A DNA stretch of 64,000 nt from Hyphomicrobiales bacterium (GCA_930633495.1 CAKNFJ010000001.1:2813001-2877000), one strand, 5' to 3'. Numbered from the stretch's first letter, positions 45,256 through 54,172 are shown. The notes: generated from the sequence alone by a model not told the origin. Numbers and translations are program-made.

Positions 45256-46693
45256 AGGGCGCGAACCCTTCTGCCGCCGCTTCCGCGCTCTGCTCGATCT
45301 CGGTCAGGGTGACGAGGTCGAGCAGGCTGAAGCGTCCGTCGTGATGCCAACCGGCTTCCGGGGCCGTCATGCGGCCGAGCGGCGCGATGCGGCTGATGCC
45401 GGCCTCTCCCAATCGTTCAGCGAGTCGGAACAGCCGTTCCGGCGATGCAGCGATGCCGGCCGTCTGCAGGAAGCTGCGATAGGGCGTGACGAGGGCGGGG
45501 ACCTCGTCGAGGCTGTCGACCGCAACCAGCTTGAGCGTGCGGTTCAGGCCGGTCGGGCTCAGGGCTTCCGGCGCGTCGGCATGGACCACGCTCCAACTGT
45601 CGGATGGCTCGCCGAGAAGCTCTGCGGTGTTGTCCATCGCGCGCGTCTCCTGCGCGCCGCGCCAGGCGGCGATCGCGGCCGCTTCGCCCTGCGAGAGCGC
45701 GCGGCGCGGATGGCGGGAGGCGAGGGCGGCGAGCTCCTGCGCGACATGGCGCGCGAATTCGGCCGGGCTGACGCGCCCGCCGCGCTCGACGAACAGCGTC
45801 TGCGGCGAATAGCAGCCCTGCTGCTCGTAGCGTGTGACGTCATGGGCGGCGAGCCGGGCCAGCGCCGCGCTCTTTCGGCTATCGAGCGCTTCGCGCGCGA
45901 TCACGCCGAAGCCGATCTTGTGGCCATGCGGCAGGAAGCGGGTCGTGATCGGCAGTTTCGCGCGCAGCGCCGCAAGCGTGTCGTTGCCGCCATAGGCCAT
46001 GACGGTGCCAGCTTCGCGCAGGAAGACGGGTTCGGCCGCCGCTTCGCCACCCTTCCACCAGGTGATGGCGAGGCATTCGCCGAGCTCCGGGTCGATCTCG
46101 GCGAGGAGGCTCGCGAACCAGCCCGCCGTCAGGGGTTCGGCCGAGGCGAGCTTTCCGACGGTGCCGGCCTTGACCAGCAATCCGCAGATCAGGCTCCAGA
46201 GCGACAGCGCCGGGACGTTGCCGGCCCAGACATGCAGCAGCAGTTCCGGGCCATGGGCACGCAGATAGCCGCCCTTCGGCGTCGGCTGGAAGCCGTCGAG
46301 CACGCCGGGATTGGCGAAGTCCTCGGCGAGGAAGCGCAGCAGCTGTGGGCGCCGGAAGGTCTTGAGGTAGCCGGTCAGGCCGAGACGGACGGTCTCGCGG
46401 TCATAGCCGGTGACGATCGGAAGGAGATGCTCGGCCTTGCGCCGCAGCGGGTGCTGGCGATCGAGCAGGCGTGCCACTGCCGCGTCGATCCCGGCGACGA
46501 TGCGCGCGGTCTCCATTCGCTTCAGCCGCTCGCGGGCATTGGTGCGGACATGCGCGCAGAGCGCGGCGGCCTGCGTTTCGTCAAGCTCGGGCAGCGCGAT
46601 GGCGGCGCTCTCGCCCCAGGCGCTGTAGTTGACCTCGCGCCAGCGCAGTGCCTCGCGCTTCTGGCCCGGCAGATGGCCCGCATGCTCGATCAC
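45245..46693 (-). CDS. luxC: LuxC-like acyl reductase in TPP-riboswitch operon
   Basis: A 482-residue acyl-CoA/acyl-protein reductase of the LuxC family, which reduces an activated acyl thioester to the aldehyde with NAD(P)H. The catalytic cysteine is Cys294 in RYEQQGCYSPQTLF, close to the position known for Vibrio LuxC. HVWAGNVPALSLWSLICGLL is the family substrate/cofactor loop. I place the start at GTG 46693, 4 bases after the luxE stop and behind gagg inside luxE; no ATG fits. It overlaps the ATPase gene by 11 bases. No luciferase genes are present, so a non-luminescent role is certain in practice. Confidence 0.9.
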   Translation of the reverse strand: MIEHAGHLPGQKREALRWREVNYSAWGESAAIALPELDETQAAALCAHVRTNARERLKRMETARIVAGIDAAVARLLDRQHPLRRKAEHLLPIVTGYDRETVRLGLTGYLKTFRRPQLLRFLAEDFANPGVLDGFQPTPKGGYLRAHGPELLLHVWAGNVPALSLWSLICGLLVKAGTVGKLASAEPLTAGWFASLLAEIDPELGECLAITWWKGGEAAAEPVFLREAGTVMAYGGNDTLAALRAKLPITTRFLPHGHKIGFGVIAREALDSRKSAALARLAAHDVTRYEQQGCYSPQTLFVERGGRVSPAEFARHVAQELAALASRHPRRALSQGEAAAIAAWRGAQETRAMDNTAELLGEPSDSWSVVHADAPEALSPTGLNRTLKLVAVDSLDEVPALVTPYRSFLQTAGIAASPERLFRLAERLGEAGISRIAPLGRMTAPEAGWHHDGRFSLLDLVTLTEIEQSAEAAAEGFAPYVD

Positions 46694-46697
46694 CGAT

Positions 46698-47774
46698 TCA
46701 GCCTCGCGCTGCGGCCAGGAATTCGGCGACCGCGACCGAGCAGCCCTTCGAGGCCTCGCCATCGACCCGGCCCAGCAGCCTGAAGCCACCCGGCACGATC
46801 TCGCCGGCATCCTCGGTCAGGATCGCCGCGACGCAGTTGAAATGGGCGAGATCGTGATGGACGATCACGCCGCGCCGGCCTTCCGGCAGATCCGCGCCGG
46901 TCAGCGGATCGACCACGCGGCTGCGGATCCAGTGCGGGCCGGATTTGACCGACGGACAGACGGCGTTGCCGCCGTCGTAGAGCTGCGAGCTCAGCTCGGT
47001 CATGCCGTACATGTTGATGCAGGCCGAGCGCGGCACGCCGAAGGCGCTGGCGAGACCATCATAGAACTCGTCGGGGGCTAGCTCGCGCGACTGGCCCTTG
47101 AAGCCGCCGGTGTCGAGGATGCGGGTGCCTTGCGGCAGGGCGAAGCGCCGGCCGCTCGCCGCGAGCGCGTCCAGCACGGGAACGAAGGAATAGCTCGCGC
47201 CGAGCAGGGCATAGGGCTCGCCGCTCTTCTCCGCCTGCTCCAGCGCCGACAGAAGCCCGTCGAGGTCGAGACCGGCGGCATCGATGAAGGTCTTGGAATC
47301 CGGCGTGCCACATTCGCGTTTGGCGAGCGAGAGGTAGGTGGCGAGCGAGGAGTTGGGCAGCTCGGCCGCGTCGGGGAAGAGGATGCCCATGCGGGTCCTC
47401 TCCCGGCCGCGCATGAAACGCTTGCGGAAATTGAGCAGCATCGAACGGCGCCAGACGGCGAGCGTCGGGTGATAGCTGCGGCCACGCACGCCCTGCGTGG
47501 TGCCGCTGGTCATGAAGACGTATTCCGCTGCTTCCGGCGGGCTGCAGCTCAGCGTCAGATCCTTGAAGGCGGTAATCGGCACGGCCGGGATATCGCGCCA
47601 GCGCCGGACGGAGAGCGGCGTGCGGCCGCGCTGCAGGCAAAACCGCTTGTAGGGCTCGTTGTTGCGGAACTGATAGGCGAAGAGCTTCAGCGCCATCGCC
47701 TCGAACTCGGCTTCCGACGCGTCGGGGAGCGCGATGAACGCCAGCAGCGCCTCGATGATCTCGGCTTGCGTCAC
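46698..47774 (-). CDS. luxE: LuxE-like acyl-protein synthetase in TPP-riboswitch operon
   Basis: A 358-residue ATP-dependent acyl-protein synthetase of the LuxE family, which adenylates a free carboxylic acid and carries it on a C-terminal cysteine. The ATP-site motif is FMTSGTTQGVRGRSYHP, MYGMTELSSQLYD is the second conserved stretch, and the acyl-carrying cysteine would be Cys345 in ASKGCSVAVAEF, 14th from the end as in LuxE. GTG start at 47774 follows gcaggag at good spacing. It is the first gene after the TPP riboswitch and is followed by luxC after 4 bases. Confidence 0.9.
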   Translation of the reverse strand: MTQAEIIEALLAFIALPDASEAEFEAMALKLFAYQFRNNEPYKRFCLQRGRTPLSVRRWRDIPAVPITAFKDLTLSCSPPEAAEYVFMTSGTTQGVRGRSYHPTLAVWRRSMLLNFRKRFMRGRERTRMGILFPDAAELPNSSLATYLSLAKRECGTPDSKTFIDAAGLDLDGLLSALEQAEKSGEPYALLGASYSFVPVLDALAASGRRFALPQGTRILDTGGFKGQSRELAPDEFYDGLASAFGVPRSACINMYGMTELSSQLYDGGNAVCPSVKSGPHWIRSRVVDPLTGADLPEGRRGVIVHHDLAHFNCVAAILTEDAGEIVPGGFRLLGRVDGEASKGCSVAVAEFLAAARG

Positions 47775-47866
47775 TTTGGCCTACTCCTGCCCGAGCCGCC
47801 GGGACGGACTCGATCGCGAAAGGACCATATGCGCAGATGGAATCGGGGCCTTGAACGCCGCCTGTC

Positions 47867-47981
47867 CCGCATCCCTACGCCGGTATGATCCGGATCAGGT
47901 TCGGAGGGTCACCGCGTTGCTTGGGCTCGAAAGCCCCGCCGGCGGAATCTCAGCCTCCTAGCGAGGCCCCCCTGGGAACGG
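47867..47981 (-). promoter_or_regulatory. TPP riboswitch (THI element)
   Basis: Read on the minus strand, the core motifs occur in order: gaggctgaga (pyrimidine-sensing arm; GCTGAGA at 47955-47949), gaccctccgaacctgatc, cggatcataccgg and gcgtaggga. Flanking ccgttccc (47981-47974) and gggatgcgg (47875-47867) pair to close helix P1. This matches the THI-box consensus closely. It ends 92 bases before the luxE start, leaving room for an expression platform that would mask the luxE ribosome site (gcaggag). Expected effect: the operon is on when thiamine diphosphate is low. Confidence 0.95.
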
Positions 47982-48119
47982 TGTTTAGGTGGGGCTTCGC
48001 GCCCCGCCTTGTCAAGCGCCGCCGACGCCATGACGTGGTGGCGACGAGTTGTCCTGGCATGGCGCGCATGCCGAAGAAGAGGCTCGACGCCGGGCCGCAA
48101 AAGCGGTGATGTGCCGGCC
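47982..48119. promoter_or_regulatory. Shared divergent promoter region
   Basis: 138 bases between the riboswitch 5' side (leftward operon) and the second gamma-glutamyltransferase start. No gene. It must contain the promoter for the riboswitch operon and probably one for the rightward ggt gene. No operator recognised. Confidence 0.4.
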
Positions 48120-49796
48120 ATGAACATCTCCGCGCCGCCGCCCCGCATCGCCCCCTTCACCTGCGAGAAGAAGCCGGCCACCGGCTCACGCGGGATGGTC
48201 GTTACCAATCATCCGCTTGCCTCGGCGGCGGGCGCGCAGATGCTGCTCGCCGGCGGCAACGCCATCGATGCGGCGGTGGCTTCGCTCTTCGCGCTGACGG
48301 TGGCCGAGCCGATGATGGTCGGCATCCTCGGCGGTGGGCTGAGCCATATCCGGCTCGCCGACGGCCGCCATGTCGTGATCGACAACCTCTCGACCGCGCC
48401 GGGCCATGCGGCGCCCGACATGTATGACTGCCTCTCGGACGAGATCGGCAAGCAGCGCGACACGCGCGACCGCGAGAACGTGGTCGGTGCCAAGGCGGTC
48501 GCTGTGCCCGGCGCGCTCAAGGGCTGGTGCGAGGCGCTGGCGCGCTTCGGCACGCTGCCGCTGGCCGAGGTGCTGCAGCCGGCGATCGGGCTGGCCGAGC
48601 GCGGCTTCGTCGTCACGCCCTATCTTTCGAACTGCATCACCGACAACGCCGCCGACCTCGCCCGCGATCCCGATCTTGCCGCGATGCTGTTGCCGGGCGG
48701 GCAGCCGCTGCAGCCGGGCGCAAGGCTGGTTCAGTCCGACTACGCCGCGAGCCTGAAGCTGATCGCGGCGGAAGGGCCGGAGGCGCTCTATGGCGGCAAA
48801 CTCGGCCGGGCGCTGACCGACTACATGGCGAAAAATGGCGGGCTGATCGATCAGGCCGACCTCGCCAATTACCGCATAGAATTGCGCGAGCCGATCCGCG
48901 GCTCCTATCGCGGCTACGAGATCGTCGGCCCGCCGCCGCCCTCGTCATCGGGGGTGCACATCGCGCAGATGCTCAACATCCTGGAAGGCTACGATATCGG
49001 TTCGCTGGGCTTCGGCTCGGCGGATGCTGTGCATCTTCTGGCCGAGGCGTTGAAGATCGCCTTCGCCGACCGGGCGGTGGCGACGGCGGACCCCGCTTTC
49101 GTCAAGGTTCCGGTCGAGAGGCTGATCGACAAGAGCTATGCCGACGAGCGCCGCGGGCTGATCGCGATGGAGCAGGCAAAGAGCTGGACAGCCGGGCTCG
49201 CCGGCGGCGAATCCGCCGATACCACCCATGTCACGGTGGCGGATGCGCTCGGCAACGTCGTCAGCGCGACGCAGACGATCAACGGGCTGTTCGGCGCCTG
49301 CGTGCAGATCCCCGGTACGGGGATGATCGCCAACAACTACATGTTCAATTTCGATCCGCATCCCGGCCGCGCGCTCTCGATCGCGCCGGGCAAGCGGGTC
49401 TTCACCTCGATGGCGCCGATGATGGCGCTGAAGGAGGGCCGGCTCGCCTTCGCGCTCGGCCTGCCCGGTGCGCTGCGGATCTTCCCCTCGGCGCTGCAGG
49501 CGATCGTCAACCTGATCGATCACCGGATGACGCTGCAGGAGGCGGTCGAGGCGCCGCGCGTCTGGACCGAGGGCGGCGTGCTTGAGCTCGAAGAGGCGTT
49601 TCCCGAGGCCGTGGCGCAGGAGCTTGCGGCGCGCGGCCACCGAATCGTGCGCTCGCCGCGCGTCGCCGGCGGCATGAACGCCATCGCCTTCAACCCTGAC
49701 GGCACGTTGACGGGCGCGGCCTGCTGGCGCGCCGACGGCACTCCGGTCGCCATCTCCGGCGGGCTCGCCCGCGCCGGTGCCCGCTTCACGATCTGA
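48120..49796 (+). CDS. ggt: Gamma-glutamyltransferase family protein (paralogue 2)
   Basis: A 558-residue Ntn-hydrolase of the gamma-glutamyltransferase family. The nucleophile is Thr368 in SADTTHVTVAD at the self-cleavage point. Others: LLAGGNAIDAAVASLFALTV, ILGGGLSHIRLADG and PPPPSSSGVHIAQMLNILEG. No signal peptide, so probably cytoplasmic. I start at ATG 48120 (MNISAPPPRIAPF); the frame extends upstream without similarity. A 2-hydroxyacid dehydrogenase gene follows 20 bases after the stop, likely co-transcribed. It differs clearly from the 13046-14638 paralogue. Confidence 0.88.
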   Translation: MNISAPPPRIAPFTCEKKPATGSRGMVVTNHPLASAAGAQMLLAGGNAIDAAVASLFALTVAEPMMVGILGGGLSHIRLADGRHVVIDNLSTAPGHAAPDMYDCLSDEIGKQRDTRDRENVVGAKAVAVPGALKGWCEALARFGTLPLAEVLQPAIGLAERGFVVTPYLSNCITDNAADLARDPDLAAMLLPGGQPLQPGARLVQSDYAASLKLIAAEGPEALYGGKLGRALTDYMAKNGGLIDQADLANYRIELREPIRGSYRGYEIVGPPPPSSSGVHIAQMLNILEGYDIGSLGFGSADAVHLLAEALKIAFADRAVATADPAFVKVPVERLIDKSYADERRGLIAMEQAKSWTAGLAGGESADTTHVTVADALGNVVSATQTINGLFGACVQIPGTGMIANNYMFNFDPHPGRALSIAPGKRVFTSMAPMMALKEGRLAFALGLPGALRIFPSALQAIVNLIDHRMTLQEAVEAPRVWTEGGVLELEEAFPEAVAQELAARGHRIVRSPRVAGGMNAIAFNPDGTLTGAACWRADGTPVAISGGLARAGARFTI

Positions 49797-49816
49797 CCGC
49801 ATTTTCCGGATTTTCC

Positions 49817-50782
49817 ATGCCCGAGACCATCGTCCTCCTCGACATGACCTCGCCCGAGCGCGCCGAGCGCATGCGCGCGCTGTTGCCGCCCGGCTTCGTG
49901 CTGAGGCACGGCACCGCGCGCGGAGACGAGCATATGAAGGAGATCATAGCCGAGGCCGATTACGCGATCTCGGGCCAGGTCGGCGTTTCGGCGGAGGTTC
50001 TGCGGGCGGCGAGGAGGCTGAAGCTCCTGCACAAATGGGGCGTCGGCTACGACAATATCGACATCGCGGCCGCGCAGGCGCTGGGCATCACCGTGGCGCG
50101 CACCACCGGCTCCAACTCCGTGCCCGTGGCGGAATTCGCGCTGGGCCTGACGCTCGCGGCGCTGCGCTTCATCGGCTATGGCCACGCCGAGCTGAAGCAG
50201 GGGCATTGGGCGACCGGCAAGCTGCCGGGCGATCCCTTCATGCTCTCGGGCAAGACGGTCGGCATCGTCGGCTTCGGTGCGATCGGCCAGAATCTCGCGA
50301 AGCTGCTCAGGGGGTTCGGCTGCACCATTCTCTACAGCAAGCGCCAGCCGCTCGATGCCGCGACGGAAGCGGCGCTCGGTGCCCGGCATGCTTCGCTGGC
50401 GGAGATCCTGGCACAGGCGGATGTCGTCTCGCTGCATTGCCCGCTGACGCCGGAGACGACCAACCTGATCGATGCCGCCGCCCTCAGGGCGATGAAGAAG
50501 ACGGCGGTGCTGGTCAATGTCGCGCGCGGCGGCGTCGTCAACGAGACCGACCTGATCGCGGCGCTGAAGGCGCGGGAGATCGCGGGCGCGGCGATGGACG
50601 TGTTCTCGGTCGAGCCGCTGCCGGCTGATAGCGAGCTGCTTACGCTCGACAATCTGGTGGTGACGCCGCATCTCGCGGCGATGGCCGCCGATAATTTCGC
50701 GCCGACCGTGAAGCGCATGTTCGACAATATGGCGCGGGTCTCGCGGGGCGAGCCGGTGCCGGAGCGCGATCTGGTGGTGTGA
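49817..50782 (+). CDS. D-isomer-specific 2-hydroxyacid dehydrogenase
   Basis: A 321-residue NAD(P)-dependent dehydrogenase reducing a 2-oxoacid to the D-2-hydroxyacid or the reverse. The Rossmann motif is GIVGFGAIGQNLAKLL. The catalytic Arg is in NVARGGVVNE, the Glu is in the loop AMDVFSVEPLP, and the His is in VTPHLAAMA. ATG 49817 (MPETIVLLDM). It follows the ggt gene closely and converges with the second liv cluster. Phosphoglycerate- and glyoxylate/hydroxypyruvate-type relatives cannot be separated by eye. Confidence 0.9.
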   Translation: MPETIVLLDMTSPERAERMRALLPPGFVLRHGTARGDEHMKEIIAEADYAISGQVGVSAEVLRAARRLKLLHKWGVGYDNIDIAAAQALGITVARTTGSNSVPVAEFALGLTLAALRFIGYGHAELKQGHWATGKLPGDPFMLSGKTVGIVGFGAIGQNLAKLLRGFGCTILYSKRQPLDAATEAALGARHASLAEILAQADVVSLHCPLTPETTNLIDAAALRAMKKTAVLVNVARGGVVNETDLIAALKAREIAGAAMDVFSVEPLPADSELLTLDNLVVTPHLAAMAADNFAPTVKRMFDNMARVSRGEPVPERDLVV

Positions 50783-50794
50783 GGTGCAGGCTGC

Positions 50795-51511
50795 TCAGTG
50801 CAGCCCGCCGACGCCGACATAGCGTTCGAGCACGTCGCCGTCGGCACGCAGCGCCGCCGGCTTGCCCGACCAGACGATCCGCCCGCGTTCGAGGATGACG
50901 ACGTCCTCGGCGAAGTCGAGCGCGCTTTCCAGGCGCTGCTCGACGAAGAGGATGGTCATCGCGCCGCTTGCCGCGAGCCGTGTGAAGGCCTCCATCAGCA
51001 TGTCGCAGATGACCGGAGCCAGACCCTCCAGCGGCTCGTCGAGCAGCAGAACCGAGGGCTGGCCGAGGATGGTGCGGGCTGTCGCCAGCATCTGCTGCTC
51101 GCCGCCCGAGAGTTGCGAACCGAGATTGCGCCGGCGTTCCTGCAGGCGCGGGAACAGCGCATAGGCCTCCTCGATGGCGCTGCGCGGGCGGCCTTTCAGT
51201 CCGGCGACGAGATTCTCCTCGACGGTCAGTCCCTTGAAGACCTCGCGGGTCTGGGGGACGAGGCCGAGCCCGCCATGAGCGCGTGCCGCGGTGCCGAGCG
51301 CGGTGATGTCGGTGCCGCCGAGGCTGATGTTGCCGGAATAGCGGCGGGTCAACCCCATCAGGCTCGCCATCAGCGTGGTCTTGCCCATGCCGTTGCGGCC
51401 GAGGATGGAGAGGCGCCCGCCGGCCGGCACCGAGAAGGAGACATCCTCCAGCACATGGGTCTGGCCGTAGCCGGCGCTCAGGGCGCGGACGTCAAGCGTG
51501 GCTGCCGGCAT
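50795..51511 (-). CDS. livF: Branched-chain-type ABC ATPase LivF (cluster 2)
   Basis: A 238-residue ATPase: Walker A GRNGMGKTT, signature LSGGEQQMLATARTI, Walker B LLLDEPLEGLAP, and LivF-type PQTREVFKGLTVEENL. ATG 51511 (MPAATLDV) lies inside the livG 3' end (20-base overlap). Last gene of a five-gene importer operon. Confidence 0.92.
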   Translation of the reverse strand: MPAATLDVRALSAGYGQTHVLEDVSFSVPAGGRLSILGRNGMGKTTLMASLMGLTRRYSGNISLGGTDITALGTAARAHGGLGLVPQTREVFKGLTVEENLVAGLKGRPRSAIEEAYALFPRLQERRRNLGSQLSGGEQQMLATARTILGQPSVLLLDEPLEGLAPVICDMLMEAFTRLAASGAMTILFVEQRLESALDFAEDVVILERGRIVWSGKPAALRADGDVLERYVGVGGLH

Positions 51512-52256
51512 GCGCGTAGTTCCCGAGATAGGCTTCACGGACCTTGGGGTCTTTGGCGACCTCGGCCGGCAAGCCCTGGAAGATGAGCTCGCCCGCCGCG
51601 AGAACCACGACCCGCTTGGCGAAGCGGAAGACGAGGTCCATGTCGTGCTCGATCATCAGCACGGCGAGTGAGGCGGGCAGGCGGGCCAGTGCTTCCTCGA
51701 TGCGCGGGGTGTCGGCCGAGGGCACGCCGGCGGCAGGCTCGTCGAGCAGCAGCACCTTGGGACGCTGCGCCAGCGCGATCGCGATTTCGAGCAGGCGCTG
51801 CTGGCCATAGGCGATGGTGGCGACCTTGCGGCGCGCGACCTCGGTGAGGCCGAGCGTGGCGAGGATCTCGGCGGCTTCGTCGCGTGCTTCTGAATCGCCG
51901 TGGAAACGGGCGAAGATGCGCGTCGCCTGGCCGAGCCGCTGCAGGATGGTCATAACGACATGCTCTTCCGGCGTCATGTCCGGGAACAGGCGGGTGACCT
52001 GAAAGGTGCGGACGAGGCCGCGCCTGACGCGCTTCACGGCGCCTAAGGCCGTGATGTCCTCGTCGGCGAGGCGGACGCTGCCCGCGCTCGGCGGGATGCG
52101 GCCGGTGACGAGGTTGACGAAGGTGGTCTTGCCGGCGCCATTCGGGCCGATCAGGGCAAGGCGCTCGCCTTCGTGCATCGCGAGCGAGATGTCGCGGCTG
52201 ACCTTGAGTCCGCCGAATTCCTTGGAGAGATGCGAGACTTCGAAGACCGCGCTCAT
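51492..52256 (-). CDS. livG: Branched-chain-type ABC ATPase LivG (cluster 2)
   Basis: A 254-residue ATPase: Walker A GPNGAGKTT, signature position IAYGQQRLLEIAIAL, Walker B LLLDEPAAGVPSAD, family end AYLGNYAHAGSHA. ATG 52256 overlaps the livM stop by four bases. Confidence 0.92.
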   Translation of the reverse strand: MSAVFEVSHLSKEFGGLKVSRDISLAMHEGERLALIGPNGAGKTTFVNLVTGRIPPSAGSVRLADEDITALGAVKRVRRGLVRTFQVTRLFPDMTPEEHVVMTILQRLGQATRIFARFHGDSEARDEAAEILATLGLTEVARRKVATIAYGQQRLLEIAIALAQRPKVLLLDEPAAGVPSADTPRIEEALARLPASLAVLMIEHDMDLVFRFAKRVVVLAAGELIFQGLPAEVAKDPKVREAYLGNYAHAGSHA

Positions 52257-53260
52257 CGGCCGGCCCCCCAGCGGTTGCGCGCCAGCAGCCGGGCGAGTTC
52301 GTCCAATGTGCCGGAGAGCCCGCGCGGGGCGAAGAGCACGATGGCGATCAGCACGGCGCCGACCAGCGTCATCCAGTGGAAGGGGTTGATCGCGGCGACG
52401 ATATGTTCGAGCGCCATGAAGATCACCGTGCCGATCAGCGCGCCGTAGAGATGGCCGATGCCGCCGAGCACGAGCATGACGAGCGCGTTGGCGGAAATCT
52501 CGAAGCTCACGCTGTCGAGCCCGACGACCTGCGTCGCGATCGCCGCGAGCGCCCCGCCCATGCCGGCGACAGCGCCGGAGATGACGAACATCTTGAGCAG
52601 CACCGGGAAGGCATAGATGCCGAGCGCGCTGATCCGCAGCGGGTCTTCCTTGAGGCCGCGGCAGACCATGCCGAAAGGCGAGCGCGTGACGAAGCGCAGC
52701 GTCGCGAAGACGAGGATGAGCAAGGCGAGACCGAAGAAATAGGCGGCGCGGCCCCAGAGATCGAATTCGAAGATGCCGAAGAGTGGGGCCGGGCTCATGC
52801 CGGAGAGGCCGTCGCTGCCGCCGGTGATCGAGGAGGCCTTGTTGGCGGCCTCGTGCAGCAGCTGGACGATGGCGATCGAGAGGACGAGCTGCGGCAGGCC
52901 ATGGGCGCGCAGCATGATCGAGCCCATGGCGAGCCCCATCGCCGCGCCCGCCGCGGCGCCGATCAGGATGAGCAGGACGGGCTCGGTCACGCCGTTGACG
53001 CAGGCGATGCCGGCGGCATAGGCGCCGGCGCCGTAGAGCGCGCCCTGGCCGAGCGAGGCGATGCCGCAATAGCCGACGATCAGGTCGAGCGAGAGCACGA
53101 GCAGCGCCACCGAGATGACGCGAGTCAGGAAGGCGAGGTTGTCCGGGAAGAGGACATAGCCGGCGAGCCCGACGAGCGCGATCAGGGCAAGGCCGATCAG
53201 GTCGCGGCCGAGCGTGCGCAGGCGGGGTATCGTGGCGCGTGGGAGCGTCGCGTTGGTCAT
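52253..53260 (-). CDS. livM: Branched-chain-type ABC permease LivM (cluster 2)
   Basis: A 335-residue inner-membrane permease. Marks: LSLDLIVGYCGIASLGQGAL, GMVCRGLKEDPLRISALG and VLGGIGHLYGALIGTVIF. It starts 1 base after the livH stop. Confidence 0.92.
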   Translation of the reverse strand: MTNATLPRATIPRLRTLGRDLIGLALIALVGLAGYVLFPDNLAFLTRVISVALLVLSLDLIVGYCGIASLGQGALYGAGAYAAGIACVNGVTEPVLLILIGAAAGAAMGLAMGSIMLRAHGLPQLVLSIAIVQLLHEAANKASSITGGSDGLSGMSPAPLFGIFEFDLWGRAAYFFGLALLILVFATLRFVTRSPFGMVCRGLKEDPLRISALGIYAFPVLLKMFVISGAVAGMGGALAAIATQVVGLDSVSFEISANALVMLVLGGIGHLYGALIGTVIFMALEHIVAAINPFHWMTLVGAVLIAIVLFAPRGLSGTLDELARLLARNRWGAGR

Positions 53261-53261
53261 C

Positions 53262-54125
53262 TTATTGCGCCCGTCCCATCAGGCCGCGCGGGAACGCACA
53301 GACCACCAGGATCACCGCGAGATAGAAGAAGAAATTGCCGAAATCCGGCACGAGATAACGCCCGGTGACGTCGATGGCGCCGAGCAGCAGGCAGGCCGCT
53401 AGAGCACCGGGAATGGAGCCCGAGCCGCCGACGGAGACGACGACGAGGAAGGTCACCATGTAGCGCAGCGCGTAATAGGGCTCGATCGGCAGGAACTCGG
53501 CGCCGACCACGCCGCCGAAGGCGGCAAGCCCGATCGCCAGCGCGAAGCTCGCGGCATAGATGATCTCGGTGCGCACGCCGAGCGCGCGGGCCATCGGCGC
53601 ATTCTCGACAGCAGCGCGCAGATGGATGCCGAAGCCGGTGCGCTCGATCAGGAACCACAAGCCGCAGGCGACGACGAGCCCGCTCGCGATGACGAAGAGC
53701 CGGTGGCCGGCGATGCTGCGGAAGCCGAGGTCGATCGGTCGCGCCAGATCGGCGGGAAGTGGAATCGTCTTCAGCGTCGGGCCGAAGAAGTAGTTGGTGA
53801 TGCCGATGACGCAGAAGGTGATGCCGATCGTCATCAGCACCTGCGACAGCTCGCTGCGATCGTAGATGCGGCGATAGAGCAGGCGCTCCAGCGGAATGGC
53901 GAGCAGCACCGTGCCGACCATGGCGAGCACGATGCCGAAGCCATAGCCGAGGCCGAGATCGCGCGCGGCATAGGAGGCGATGTAGCCGCCGATCATGGCG
54001 AAGGCGCCGTGCGCAAGGTTCACCACCCGCATCAGCCCCATGGTCAGCGACAGGCCGATGCAGATGATGAACAGCGCCATGCCATAGGCGAGCGCATCCA
54101 TGGCTATGCTCAGCGCGGTCTGCAT
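53262..54125 (-). CDS. livH: Branched-chain-type ABC permease LivH (cluster 2)
   Basis: A 287-residue permease. Marks: GLSLTMGLMRVVNLAHGAFA, HLRAAVENAPMARALGV and GGSGSIPGALAACLLLG. It is separated from the upstream binding-protein gene by a palindromic repeat. Confidence 0.92.
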   Translation of the reverse strand: MQTALSIAMDALAYGMALFIICIGLSLTMGLMRVVNLAHGAFAMIGGYIASYAARDLGLGYGFGIVLAMVGTVLLAIPLERLLYRRIYDRSELSQVLMTIGITFCVIGITNYFFGPTLKTIPLPADLARPIDLGFRSIAGHRLFVIASGLVVACGLWFLIERTGFGIHLRAAVENAPMARALGVRTEIIYAASFALAIGLAAFGGVVGAEFLPIEPYYALRYMVTFLVVVSVGGSGSIPGALAACLLLGAIDVTGRYLVPDFGNFFFYLAVILVVCAFPRGLMGRAQ

Positions 54126-54172
54126 CTGCGGGCTTTCCGATGCTCGGGCGTTTTACGTTCGGCTGGAACCGT

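Noticed and set aside
45245..47774. A bioluminescence (lux) operon
   Set aside because: luxC and luxE homologues are present but there is no luxA, luxB or luxD, and the operon is headed by a TPP riboswitch.
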